Of a DNA stretch of 5,373 bases, positions 1-5,373 are shown piece by piece (within the stretch, counting starts at the first letter, position 1; the number at the start of each line of letters is the position of its first letter). Both the position numbers and the translations under genes were made by a program. The DNA lies in contig JALGWA010000125.1 in the NCBI GenBank assembly GCA_025774425.1, forward strand, positions 1 to 5,373. Reading direction: 5' to 3'. This DNA is from a bacterium. GTDB taxonomy: Bacteria > Arandabacterota > Arandabacteria > Arandabacterales > JALGWA01. Under the pieces are notes generated by a model that saw only the letters and a program-made list of their open reading frames with translations, made no database searches and was not told the DNA's origin.

Positions 1-309
1 CTCCCCGTCGAGACCCCCATCGAGGAGGACTACGCCTACAACATATACCACCAGTATACGGTGAAGGTCGACAGGCGCGACGAACTGAGGGCCTTCCTCG
101 CGGACAAGGGCGTGGGCAGCGCGATCCATTACCCGCTCGGGATTCACCTGCAGGAAGCCTATGCCGCGCTGGGCTATAAGCCGGGGGACCTGCCCAATAC
201 CGAGGAGGCGGCGGCCAGGGTGCTGTCGCTTCCGGTCTTTCCCGAGCTGGAACAGGGCGAGATCGACTACGTGATTTCGTCGGTGAAAGAGTTCTTCCGG
301 AATGGCTAG
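1..309 (+). CDS. DegT/DnrJ/EryC1/StrS family PLP-dependent aminotransferase, C-terminal part
   Basis: The frame is open from the first base to a TAG at 307-309, so this is the last 102 residues of a gene that begins outside the window. Family proteins are usually about 360-400 residues, so roughly the last quarter is present. Visible hallmarks are the strand YHQYTVKV, a DELRAFLADKG helix, the IHYPLGIHLQEAY stretch and the VLSLPVFPEL segment, all typical of the C-terminal domain of sugar aminotransferases. The PLP-binding lysine lies upstream and cannot be checked. Known family members transfer an amino group to a keto nucleotide sugar in the cytoplasm for lipopolysaccharide, capsule or glycan synthesis. 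The exact sugar cannot be told. The stop codon lies inside the start of the epimerase gene (8-bp overlap), which implies one operon and translational coupling. Confidence 0.93.
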   Translation, partial: LPVETPIEEDYAYNIYHQYTVKVDRRDELRAFLADKGVGSAIHYPLGIHLQEAYAALGYKPGDLPNTEEAAARVLSLPVFPELEQGEIDYVISSVKEFFRNG

Positions 310-1270
310 TGGCAGGGCTCTCGTCACGGGCGGCGCCGGGTTCATAGGGTCGCATCTCGTCGAGCGGCTGCTCAGGGACGGTTACAAGGTCCACGTGATC
401 GACGACCTCTCGACGGGGAGCTTCGACAACATCGCGGCCCTGGAGGGCGATCCCGCCTTCTCCTACACCATCGACACGGTGCTCGATCTCGGCGTCATGG
501 AGAGGCTCGTCGACGACTGCGACGTCGTCTTTCACCTGGCGGCGGCCGTCGGAGTCGAGTACGTCATCGAGAGCAATCTCAAGTCCATGCAGATAAACAT
601 CCGCGGGACCGAGAACGTCCTCGAACTCGCCAATCGCGGCAAGAAGAAAGTCATCGTCTTCTCATCCTCCGAGGTCTACGGCAAGAGCACCGATGTGCCT
701 TTCGCCGAGGACGACGACAGCATACTCGGTGCGACGACCGTGACCCGCTGGAGCTATGCGGTCTCCAAGGCCGTGGACGAGATACTCGCGCTCGCCTACT
801 GGCGCGAGAAGAACCTGCCGGTGGTGATCGTGCGCCTGTTCAATACATGCGGCCCGCGCCAGACCGGCAAGTACGGCATGGTGGTGCCGAGGTTCGTCAA
901 GCAGGCGCTCCTGGGCGAGCCCTTGACCGTGTACGGCGACGGCAGCCAGTCGAGGTGTTTCGCGTCGGTCTACGACGTCGTCGACGGCATCCTGGGCCTC
1001 CACGCGTCCGAGGCGGCGCTCGGCGGGGTGTTCAACGTGGGAAACGACGAGGAGGTCAGGATCATCGACCTCGCGAGGCTGGTCAAGGAGCTCGCGGGGA
1101 GCCCGTCGCCGATCCGGTTCATCCCTTACGAGGAGGCCTACGAGCGCGGCTTCGAGGACATGATGCGGCGCGTGCCGGACCTCAGCCGAATACGGGCGGC
1201 GATCGGGTACCGGCCGAAGGCCACGCTCGGGGACATAGTCCGGAGCGTGATCGAATACTACAAGACGTGA
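302..1270 (+). CDS. NAD-dependent nucleotide-sugar epimerase/dehydratase (extended SDR)
   Basis: This 322-residue protein has the usual length for an extended short-chain dehydrogenase. The N-terminal Rossmann motif is TGGAGFIG (glycines 10, 13 and 16). Asp34 ends the second strand and indicates NAD rather than NADP. HLAAAVG lies near residue 78, SSSEVYG at 121-127, the catalytic pair at Tyr152 and Lys156 (SYAVSK), and RLFNTCGPRQ at 178-187. The glutamate after the serine run (Glu124) is shared with UDP-glucuronate decarboxylases and GDP-mannose dehydratases. The VYGDGSQSRCF stretch is typical of this broad group. The substrate is uncertain: epimerisation, dehydration or decarboxylation of a nucleotide sugar are all possible. 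The ATG fits the start of the fold exactly. There is no strong ribosome binding site, so initiation probably depends on translation of the overlapping aminotransferase. Together the two genes suggest modified amino-sugar synthesis. Confidence 0.93.
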   Translation: MASGRALVTGGAGFIGSHLVERLLRDGYKVHVIDDLSTGSFDNIAALEGDPAFSYTIDTVLDLGVMERLVDDCDVVFHLAAAVGVEYVIESNLKSMQINIRGTENVLELANRGKKKVIVFSSSEVYGKSTDVPFAEDDDSILGATTVTRWSYAVSKAVDEILALAYWREKNLPVVIVRLFNTCGPRQTGKYGMVVPRFVKQALLGEPLTVYGDGSQSRCFASVYDVVDGILGLHASEAALGGVFNVGNDEEVRIIDLARLVKELAGSPSPIRFIPYEEAYERGFEDMMRRVPDLSRIRAAIGYRPKATLGDIVRSVIEYYKT

Positions 1271-1306
1271 GTATTTCCTGCAATCCGTGTGATTCCCTAA
1301 AATACC

Positions 1307-1335
1307 TTGACAAGGAATTGCCTGCTTTCTATGAT
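1307..1335 (+). promoter_or_regulatory. Near-consensus sigma70 promoter for the polyprenyl-phosphate sugar transferase gene
   Basis: A perfect -35 box TTGACA (1307-1312) is separated by exactly 17 bp from TATGAT (1330-1335), which matches the -10 consensus at five of six bases. It lies in the 100-bp gap after the epimerase stop. Transcription would begin near 1342 and give a leader of about 29 nt before the ATG at 1371. Such a match in GC-rich DNA is unlikely by chance. I infer that the transferase can be expressed independently of the upstream genes. Confidence 0.8.
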
Positions 1336-1356
1336 AGCGGTCGGTTGGGTACAGCC

Positions 1357-1362
1357 GGGGAG
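1357..1362 (+). promoter_or_regulatory. Ribosome binding site of the sugar transferase gene
   Basis: GGGGAG ends 8 nt before the ATG at 1371 and supports that start codon. Confidence 0.7.
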
Positions 1363-1370
1363 AAGTACGT

Positions 1371-2546
1371 ATGATCAACTTGCTGCTGTTCGCCGGGGCC
1401 GGCCTGCTGGGGTTCAGTTTCTCCCTTGCATGCGTACCCTTGAGCAGCCGTGTTTCGAGATTCGTCCGGGCGGTGGACCATCCCGTCCCCGAGAAGGTCC
1501 ACAGAACGCCGATGCCCCGCCTCGGCGGCCTCGCGATTTTCCTCGGGTTCTGGCTGAGCGTGTTCGTGCTGTACATCGTATACGGTGAGGCCCTGGGGGC
1601 CTTCCAGCGCCAGATCCAGGGCCTGCTGCTCGGAAGCTCGCTCGTATTGTCCATCGGGATACTCGACGACATCTTCGGACTCGGGGCCTGGGTGAAGCTC
1701 TTCGTGGAGATAGCGGCGGCGGCGGTCGTCGTCAGCTTCGGCTATCGTCTGCTGCCTCCGGGCAGCCTCGGTTTCCTCGGCCACGCCGGCGAGGCCGTCG
1801 TTCTCGCCGGCAGCGTCGTCTGGGTCGTGTGGGTGACGAATGTTTTCAATCTCGCCGACGGGCTGGACGGCCTGGCGGCCGGCATAGGAGGCATAGTGGC
1901 CCTGAGCATCATGGTCATCGGCCTCAGCCTCGGCGTCCCCTGGGTCGGTCTCCTGAGCATCGTCCTCTTCGGCGTCTGCACGGGCTTCCTGGTCCACAAC
2001 TTCCCGCCGGCGCGTATCTTCATGGGCGACAGCGGCAGCCTCTTCCTCGGTTTCATCTTCGCGTCGGTGATAATGGGCGTGGCGGGCGTGAACGGGGGAC
2101 ACGGCATATCGCTGCTCGGCGTGCTCGCTCTCGGCGTTCCCATGATCGACGGCATAGGCGCGGTCCTGAGGAGGCTGATCAACGGCAAGAGCATCATGAC
2201 GGGCGACAGGGACCATCTGCACTACAAACTCCTGCTCAGGAACGGCAGCAGGCGGAAGGTCGCGCTGGTCATTTACCTCATGACGCTGGGCTTCAGCAGC
2301 TTGTCGCTGCTCATTTACTTCAAGTTCAACGGGCACGGTCCGGTGATGGCGGTCGGCAGTACATGCGTAGCGGCCGTGCTGGTGGTGAAGCGCTTCAGAT
2401 TGCTCGAGCTCTACATAAGCAGGTACCATCTCCTGCCCGGAAAGAGCCTGTCGGGGTTCCTCCTCGACGAAAGCAGGGGGATCCGTGCGAGCGCGGTTTC
2501 CGAGCCCGCGGGTGACAAGCAGGAGACGCTCGCCCCGACTCCCTAG
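1371..2546 (+). CDS. MraY/WecA-family undecaprenyl-phosphate sugar-1-phosphate transferase
   Basis: This 391-residue, strongly hydrophobic protein has about ten predicted membrane segments, the usual topology of this family. Members transfer a sugar-1-phosphate (often GlcNAc-1-P) from a UDP-sugar to undecaprenyl phosphate on the cytoplasmic face, the first step of O-antigen, teichoic acid or other glycan assembly. Motifs appear in the expected order. VHRTPMPRLGG is at 43-53. The metal/catalytic Asp pair is D99-D100 in GILDDIFGL. NLADGLDGLAAG is at 160-171, with Asp163 and Asp166. IFMGDSGSLFLG is at 216-227, with Asp220. The last cytoplasmic loop has RDHLHYKLL at 280-288. That loop normally reads HxHHR in WecA/TagO-like enzymes, and here it is H-L-H-Y-K. 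The C-terminal 40 residues form a hydrophilic tail. Gene neighbours for nucleotide-sugar modification fit a role in surface polysaccharide initiation. MraY itself is unlikely, because the motifs are of the WecA/TagO type. Confidence 0.93.
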   Translation: MINLLLFAGAGLLGFSFSLACVPLSSRVSRFVRAVDHPVPEKVHRTPMPRLGGLAIFLGFWLSVFVLYIVYGEALGAFQRQIQGLLLGSSLVLSIGILDDIFGLGAWVKLFVEIAAAAVVVSFGYRLLPPGSLGFLGHAGEAVVLAGSVVWVVWVTNVFNLADGLDGLAAGIGGIVALSIMVIGLSLGVPWVGLLSIVLFGVCTGFLVHNFPPARIFMGDSGSLFLGFIFASVIMGVAGVNGGHGISLLGVLALGVPMIDGIGAVLRRLINGKSIMTGDRDHLHYKLLLRNGSRRKVALVIYLMTLGFSSLSLLIYFKFNGHGPVMAVGSTCVAAVLVVKRFRLLELYISRYHLLPGKSLSGFLLDESRGIRASAVSEPAGDKQETLAPTP

Positions 2547-2550
2547 CGGC

Positions 2551-3099
2551 CTATCGGTACATCGCCTTTATCTTGCCCCAGGTGGCTCCGTCTTCTATGC
2601 CTGAGCCCGGCAGCTCGTCGAAATAGAGGCAGTCGAGCCTCGTTCTCGTGCCGCTGAGGTTCTCGAGGCGCACGGTGAAGGAACCCTCTTCGATGTTCAG
2701 GAAGTCGCTCCCGGCGACTTCGGTGTAATAGATGCCCGATCAGCTGATGCCGAGCCCGACGGGACGGTAGTAGGAAGTCAAGTCCCCGCCGCCCGCGGCC
2801 CCCGCCACGATGGTGATGCGCAGGTCGCTCTCGTAGCCGTAGAGACCGGCCGAGCGCAGCGTGTCGGCGTAGGAGCCCACCTCCGGGATCGCCAGCGTGA
2901 CCTCGATCCATTCGCCGGGGGAGTCGAATCCCTCGACGGCGTAACCGCCGCTCGCGCCGCTGCAAGCGGTCACGTATATAGCCGTACCCCCGGTATCGTA
3001 TGAATTGACGTAGTCCTCGGCCTCGACGACGATGTCATGGGCGTACGAGCACGCAGGCAGGACGAACATGACCAGTATGGCCACCGGCGTTATCCGCAA
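2551..3099 (-). CDS. Secreted CBM6/CBM35-like protein with an in-frame TGA codon (possible selenoprotein or nonsense-mutated gene)
   Basis: Read through the TGA at 2740-2742, this frame gives 182 residues ending at TAG 2551-2553. I chose the TTG start because GGAGGTGA lies 5 nt upstream. A GTG three codons earlier (3106-3108) overlaps that ribosome site. The N-terminus is a signal peptide with a hydrophobic core near residues 5-14. Cleavage could follow Ala20 (SYA), or Cys17 (LPAC) could make it a lipoprotein. A beta-rich domain follows, starting VVEAEDY at 24-30, with ASGGYAVEGF near 49-58 and GEWIEVTL near 62-69. This resembles CBM6/CBM35 carbohydrate-binding modules. The TGA is codon 120. 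The 62 codons after it have about 81% G or C in the third position and complete the domain (FTVRLENL, LDCLYFDEL), so the downstream part is clearly coding. Without readthrough only a 119-residue truncated domain is made. Sugar binding is inferred from the fold only; no ligand is predicted. The stop is 4 bp from that of the convergent transferase gene. Confidence 0.75.
2701..2742 (-). promoter_or_regulatory. Candidate SECIS-like element: in-frame TGA followed by a perfect 8-bp hairpin
   Basis: On the minus strand, TGA (2742-2740) is followed after 18 nt by arm GAAGTCGC (2721-2714), loop CGGGA (2713-2709) and arm GCGACTTC (2708-2701). The apical loop begins 26 nt after the TGA. It is 5 nt long and has G as its second base. 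Known bacterial SECIS hairpins sit in the coding region just downstream of UGA, with the loop about 16-37 nt away and a G among the first loop bases, so the geometry fits. Whether it works as a SECIS is inference. A chance hairpin within coding sequence is the alternative. Confidence 0.4.
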
Positions 3100-3104
3100 A
3101 TGCC

Positions 3105-3112
3105 TCACCTCC
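3105..3112 (-). promoter_or_regulatory. Strong ribosome binding site of the CBM6/CBM35-like gene
   Basis: GGAGGTGA matches the complement of the 16S rRNA 3' end over eight bases. It lies 5 nt before the TTG at 3099-3097. The GTG at 3108-3106 is inside this site, which makes it the less likely start. Confidence 0.65.
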
Positions 3113-3132
3113 CCTCGTTCAGGTTACCTTCT

Positions 3133-3161
3133 ATGTTACCATTAATCCCCCGGCTTTTCAA
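3133..3161 (-). promoter_or_regulatory. Probable sigma70-type promoter of the CBM6/CBM35-like gene
   Basis: On the minus strand, TTGAAA (3161-3156, five of six consensus bases) and TAACAT (3138-3133, four of six) are spaced by 17 bp. The pair lies about 35 nt upstream of the TTG start. GTTACC occurs twice on the plus strand (3123-3128 and 3135-3140), 12 bp apart and partly over the -10 box. This could be a regulator site, but nothing confirms it. Confidence 0.45.
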
Positions 3162-3232
3162 GGGGGTCGGAGCTCGGAATGCACAGTCGGATGCGGGCCG
3201 ATCACCTCGGCCGGCCTGGGGGCGGATCCGCG

Positions 3233-3254
3233 GCTCCGGGTCAGGCCCGGGAGC
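3233..3254 (+). repeat. Imperfect GC-rich inverted repeat
   Basis: GCTCCGGG (3233-3240) and CCCGGGAGC (3246-3254) can pair as 8 bp with one bulged G around the loop TCAGG. No T-run follows, so it is not an intrinsic terminator. A leader structure or simple GC-rich coincidence are both possible. Confidence 0.35.
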
Positions 3255-3438
3255 GCCGTCTCCCCGGGGCTCATGGGTGGTCGACGGCCGTGAAGGCGCC
3301 GGGCCCGGGTCGAGGGGAACGGGCGCCGGCTCGTAGGCGCGTTCCGTTGGGTTCGGAAAGACGTGAACGGATTCCCGTCGGGGCGTGTTCTCTGAATGGG
3401 GCGGATCGGGCGAGGCGCGGCCTCAGGGTGCAGCAAAC

Positions 3439-3448
3439 GGGGAGGAGG
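3439..3448 (+). promoter_or_regulatory. Ribosome binding site setting the start of the TPR/GDNDTFP protein
   Basis: GGGGAGGAGG ends 7 nt before the ATG at 3456. It favours that ATG over an in-frame ATG at 3396, which has no such site and would put 20 non-hydrophobic residues in front of the signal peptide. Confidence 0.75.
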
Positions 3449-3455
3449 GATCATC

Positions 3456-4616
3456 ATGCTTCGTCATGTGCAGCGCATACTCGTCACTTGCGTTCTCCTG
3501 GTTCTGGCCGTCGCCTTTCAGGCGATGTGCCAGCCCCAGGCGGTGCCGAAGATCACCGAGAGGGTGCTTGACAAGGCCTCGTATGCCAAGCTGGCGAAAG
3601 AGTGGAAGGAGTACATAGAGAAGAAAGGCGAAACCGCGGACGCCCTGGTCAATCTCGGCATGGCCTATGATTACGCCGGGCAGCGGGATGCGGCGCTTTT
3701 CGCGGGCAGGCGGGCCGTCATGGCGGACGGCGACGACCCGGAGGCGCTCGCCTTCATGGCGAAGATGCTGACCGTCTACGAAGACGACGAGGACATGGCG
3801 CTCACGCTCCTCAAGCACTGCATGGAAGTAGCCCCCGACCATGAAGACGGCCTGGTCATGCTGGCGACGATCTACCTGAGGCGCGGCGACCTGGAGGAGT
3901 CCGACCGGGTGCTGAGAACGATTTTCGAGCAGAGAACGATCTCCCAGCCGCTTCAGGACTACGCCTACAACATGCTCGTCGGACTTCCGGAGGGCGCCGT
4001 GTTGATAACCAACGGTGACAATGATACCTTTCCTCCGCTGGCGCTGCAGGCGGGGATGGAGTTCCGGAAGGACGTCGCGGTGATCAATCGGAGCCTGCTG
4101 AACTTGAAGGCGTACGCCAAGGCCGTGTTCGAGCGATACCCTTCCGTGGCGCCCGGGGGTGCGCTGGAACCCGAGGAAGGGCAGGTCCTCTCGAATACGC
4201 TGATCAGGCGTATGGTCGAAGAGCACAAGGTTCCGGTGTACATCGCCGCGACCGTCAACCTCGACCAGGCCTTCGGCGGCCCCGAGGGGATCAAGCTGAC
4301 GTTGCCTTCGGAGCCGGTCGTCGAGGGGGTCAACCGGCGTGCCTGCGGGCGGGGGCTCACGGGCGCCGAGTCGGCCCGCCTGTTTCTCGGGGAGTACCGG
4401 CTGGACTCGGCGACCGACTGGAATTTCGCCTGGGATCTGGCGCCGAGCGTCTCAGGCCTGATGGAGAACTACGTGGCCTGCATGACAAAGACGGCCCAAC
4501 GGGACGACATCCGCCCGGAGACGAGGCGCGACCTCCTTGGCAAGGCGCTGGAGATAGCGACGTTCCACAAGATGACAGGGGCGGAGCAGAAGATAAGGTC
4601 CTTGGAGAGACAGTGA
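3456..4616 (+). CDS. Exported TPR protein with a DUF2723-like GDNDTFP domain
   Basis: The product is 386 residues. An N-terminal signal peptide or anchor is seen (basic RHVQR, then a hydrophobic stretch at about 8-22), so it probably acts in the periplasm or at the membrane face. Residues about 60-160 form three TPR-like helix pairs (e.g. ALVNLGMAYDYAGQRDAAL), usually protein-protein contacts. Residues 178-192 read PEGAVLITNGDNDTF. This resembles the conserved GDNDTFP motif in the soluble part of DUF2723 (TMEM260-like) membrane proteins. Three later stretches also resemble that region: DVAVINRSLLN (206-216), VPVYIAATVN (259-268) and the NYVACMTKTA helix near 338. The large membrane part of DUF2723 is absent. 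Its stop overlaps the GTG of the ECF sigma factor by 4 bp, so the two are co-translated. A sensing or regulatory role for that sigma system is inference from position. No catalytic function can be assigned. Confidence 0.85.
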   Translation: MLRHVQRILVTCVLLVLAVAFQAMCQPQAVPKITERVLDKASYAKLAKEWKEYIEKKGETADALVNLGMAYDYAGQRDAALFAGRRAVMADGDDPEALAFMAKMLTVYEDDEDMALTLLKHCMEVAPDHEDGLVMLATIYLRRGDLEESDRVLRTIFEQRTISQPLQDYAYNMLVGLPEGAVLITNGDNDTFPPLALQAGMEFRKDVAVINRSLLNLKAYAKAVFERYPSVAPGGALEPEEGQVLSNTLIRRMVEEHKVPVYIAATVNLDQAFGGPEGIKLTLPSEPVVEGVNRRACGRGLTGAESARLFLGEYRLDSATDWNFAWDLAPSVSGLMENYVACMTKTAQRDDIRPETRRDLLGKALEIATFHKMTGAEQKIRSLERQ

Positions 4617-5200
4617 ACGATGAACTGGCCGGTCTGAGCGACGCCGAGCTGGCCCGTCTGGCGAATGACGGGGACATCCGCGCGTTCGAGGAAATCTACG
4701 ACCGGCACGCGTCGGGAGTCGGGAGGGCGCTTGCCTCGTTCGCCGGACCCGACGAGGATGTGCTGGACGATCTCACTCAGGAGGTGTTCCTGCGGGTGAT
4801 AAACGGGCTTCCTTCATATGTCCCGATCCGTCCGTTCGCGCACTGGCTCTACACCATAGCGCTGAACGTGGGGCGCAACCATGTCCGCGGGCGACGGACT
4901 GTCGTGTTCGTCGATACCGACGAGATGCGGAACGTTGCGGCCGCCGGAAACGCGGTCAAGACCCTCCCGGAGGAGATCGTCGCGAAGGCGCTGATGCGGC
5001 TGGCGAGCCGTCTGCCGGAGCATCTCCTCGACGTCGTCTCCCTCAGGATAGGGTCCGGGATGCCTTACGGTGGAATAGGAGAGGTGCTTGGGATTCCCGA
5101 GGGAACAGCGAGGAGCAGGATGCACAGCGCGGTCAGGATATTGAGAGAGAAGATCGGACTGGAGACACAGGGACAGGGTGGAAAGAGAGGCGAAGAATGA
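4613..5200 (+). CDS. RNA polymerase ECF sigma factor (sigma-70 family)
   Basis: This 195-residue protein has the two-domain layout and length of ECF sigma factors, which direct RNA polymerase to a small regulon. The sigma2 domain covers about residues 20-95. It includes DLTQEVFLRV at 53-62 (region 2.2, core binding) and FAHWLYTIALN at 75-85, followed by the basic stretch RNHVRGRR (regions 2.3/2.4, -10 recognition). The sigma4 domain covers about 118-182. Its helix-turn-helix is YGGIGEVLGIPEGTARSRMHSA near 152-173 (-35 recognition), and it follows an LPEHLLDVVSLR helix. The GTG start is set by the GTGA overlap with the upstream stop and by GGAGAG at 4604-4609. A 15-residue polar tail follows sigma4. 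The flanking genes suggest control by an exported partner and a membrane anti-sigma factor. The ECF subgroup cannot be decided here. Confidence 0.93.
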   Translation: MNDELAGLSDAELARLANDGDIRAFEEIYDRHASGVGRALASFAGPDEDVLDDLTQEVFLRVINGLPSYVPIRPFAHWLYTIALNVGRNHVRGRRTVVFVDTDEMRNVAAAGNAVKTLPEEIVAKALMRLASRLPEHLLDVVSLRIGSGMPYGGIGEVLGIPEGTARSRMHSAVRILREKIGLETQGQGGKRGEE

Positions 5201-5373
5201 ACAAGGACATCGATATCGAAGCCGAACTCAGGCGTTACAGGCGCGAACCCGGCGCCGGCGTCAAACGATCGGTGCTGTCGTCGTATGCGGACTCCTACCG
5301 GAGGAGGGGGGCGGCCGGGGATCGCGGCGGGTTCTGGAAGAGGCCCATGCCCCTCTACGCGACGGCCGCCATG
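5197..5373 (+). CDS. Probable anti-sigma factor, N-terminal fragment
   Basis: The ATG overlaps the sigma-factor stop (ATGA), with GAGAGG at 5185-5190 as ribosome binding site. Only the first 59 residues are in the window and the frame stays open to the edge. The visible part is hydrophilic and arginine-rich, then reads FWKRPMPLYATAAM, the kind of basic and aromatic stretch that leads into a membrane segment. A short cytoplasmic N-terminus, then a membrane helix, directly after an ECF sigma gene, is the usual layout of an anti-sigma factor that holds the sigma at the membrane. No Cys or His occurs in the visible part, so the zinc-binding HxxxCxxC motif of ZAS-type anti-sigma factors is absent here. 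The assignment rests mostly on position. Confidence 0.6.
   Translation, partial: MNKDIDIEAELRRYRREPGAGVKRSVLSSYADSYRRRGAAGDRGGFWKRPMPLYATAAM

Larger units (their letters stand above)
3162..3455 (+). other. GC-rich intergenic region upstream of the signalling cassette
   Basis: I find no convincing gene in this stretch; the open frames crossing it look like GC-rich artefacts. It is dense in short palindromes: GCGGATCCGC (3222-3231), CCCCGGGG (3262-3269) and two copies of GGCGCC (3295-3300, 3322-3327). It must contain the promoter and leader of the cassette starting at 3456 unless that promoter lies further left. I could not identify a convincing -35/-10 pair for the + strand. Confidence 0.6.

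Noticed and set aside
662..1672. Minus-strand frame of 336 codons spanning the epimerase and transferase genes
   Set aside because: It covers two well-supported + strand genes and the promoter between them and has no recognisable domain. It is a GC-rich antisense artefact.
1329..2429. Long open frame (366 codons) on the minus strand opposite the transferase gene
   Set aside because: Its composition is Glu/His/Ala-rich low-complexity typical of antisense to a GC-rich membrane-protein gene. The + strand gene has clear family motifs throughout.
2740..2742. Genome-wide reassignment of TGA to an amino acid
   Set aside because: The epimerase, the TPR protein and the sigma factor all end in TGA, the last two in tight overlaps with the next start, and Trp is encoded by TGG elsewhere. 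Any recoding is specific to this site.
2543..2965. Minus-strand frame of 140 codons overlapping the CBM-like gene in another frame
   Set aside because: Arg/His-rich artefact. The frame at 2551-3099 has the signal peptide, domain pattern and ribosome binding site.
3147..3166. CCCCC/GGGGG inverted repeat as an intrinsic terminator
   Set aside because: Only 5 bp of stem around a 10-nt loop and no T-run on either side; it lies over the -35 region of a likely promoter.
3316..3343. GGAAC followed by CGTT as an ECF-type autoregulatory promoter before the cassette
   Set aside because: The 19-bp spacing is too long for usual ECF promoters (about 16-17 bp) and such short matches are expected by chance in this GC-rich stretch.
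3423..4226. Minus-strand frame of 267 codons opposite the TPR protein
   Set aside because: No domain or ribosome binding site, and the opposite strand encodes recognisable TPR and GDNDTFP segments.

Overview
The window is GC-rich bacterial DNA with frequent AGG/AGA arginine codons and tightly packed genes. It holds six coding regions, two of them cut by the window edges. The organism cannot be fixed from sequence alone. The secreted carbohydrate-binding-like protein and the soluble relative of the DUF2723 globular region together suggest an uncultured FCB-type lineage, but this is a weak inference.

Left part (1-2546, + strand): a surface-polysaccharide block. It contains the C-terminal end of a DegT/DnrJ/EryC1/StrS PLP aminotransferase, an overlapping NAD-dependent nucleotide-sugar epimerase/dehydratase, and a MraY/WecA-family polyprenyl-phosphate sugar-1-phosphate transferase. 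The first two would prepare a modified (amino) nucleotide sugar. The third would load the first sugar onto the lipid carrier. The transferase has its own near-consensus sigma70 promoter (TTGACA-17-TATGAT).

Middle part (2551-3161, - strand): a gene for a small secreted CBM6/CBM35-like protein, convergent with the transferase; the two stop codons are only 4 bp apart. An in-frame TGA interrupts its reading frame about two thirds of the way in. The frame then continues for 62 well-coding codons to a TAG. A perfect 8-bp hairpin lies 18 nt after the TGA and has the geometry of a bacterial SECIS element. Selenocysteine insertion, a TGG-to-TGA nonsense mutation and a sequencing error all remain possible. 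This is the most interesting spot in the window.

Right part (3456-5373, + strand): a translationally coupled three-gene signalling cassette. An exported TPR protein carries a GDNDTFP domain resembling the soluble part of DUF2723 proteins. It is followed by an ECF sigma factor (GTGA overlap) and the start of a probable membrane anti-sigma factor (ATGA overlap). The roughly 290-bp GC-rich gap at 3162-3455 separates the divergent CBM-like gene and signalling cassette. I see only hairpin-forming sequence and the cassette's ribosome binding site in it.
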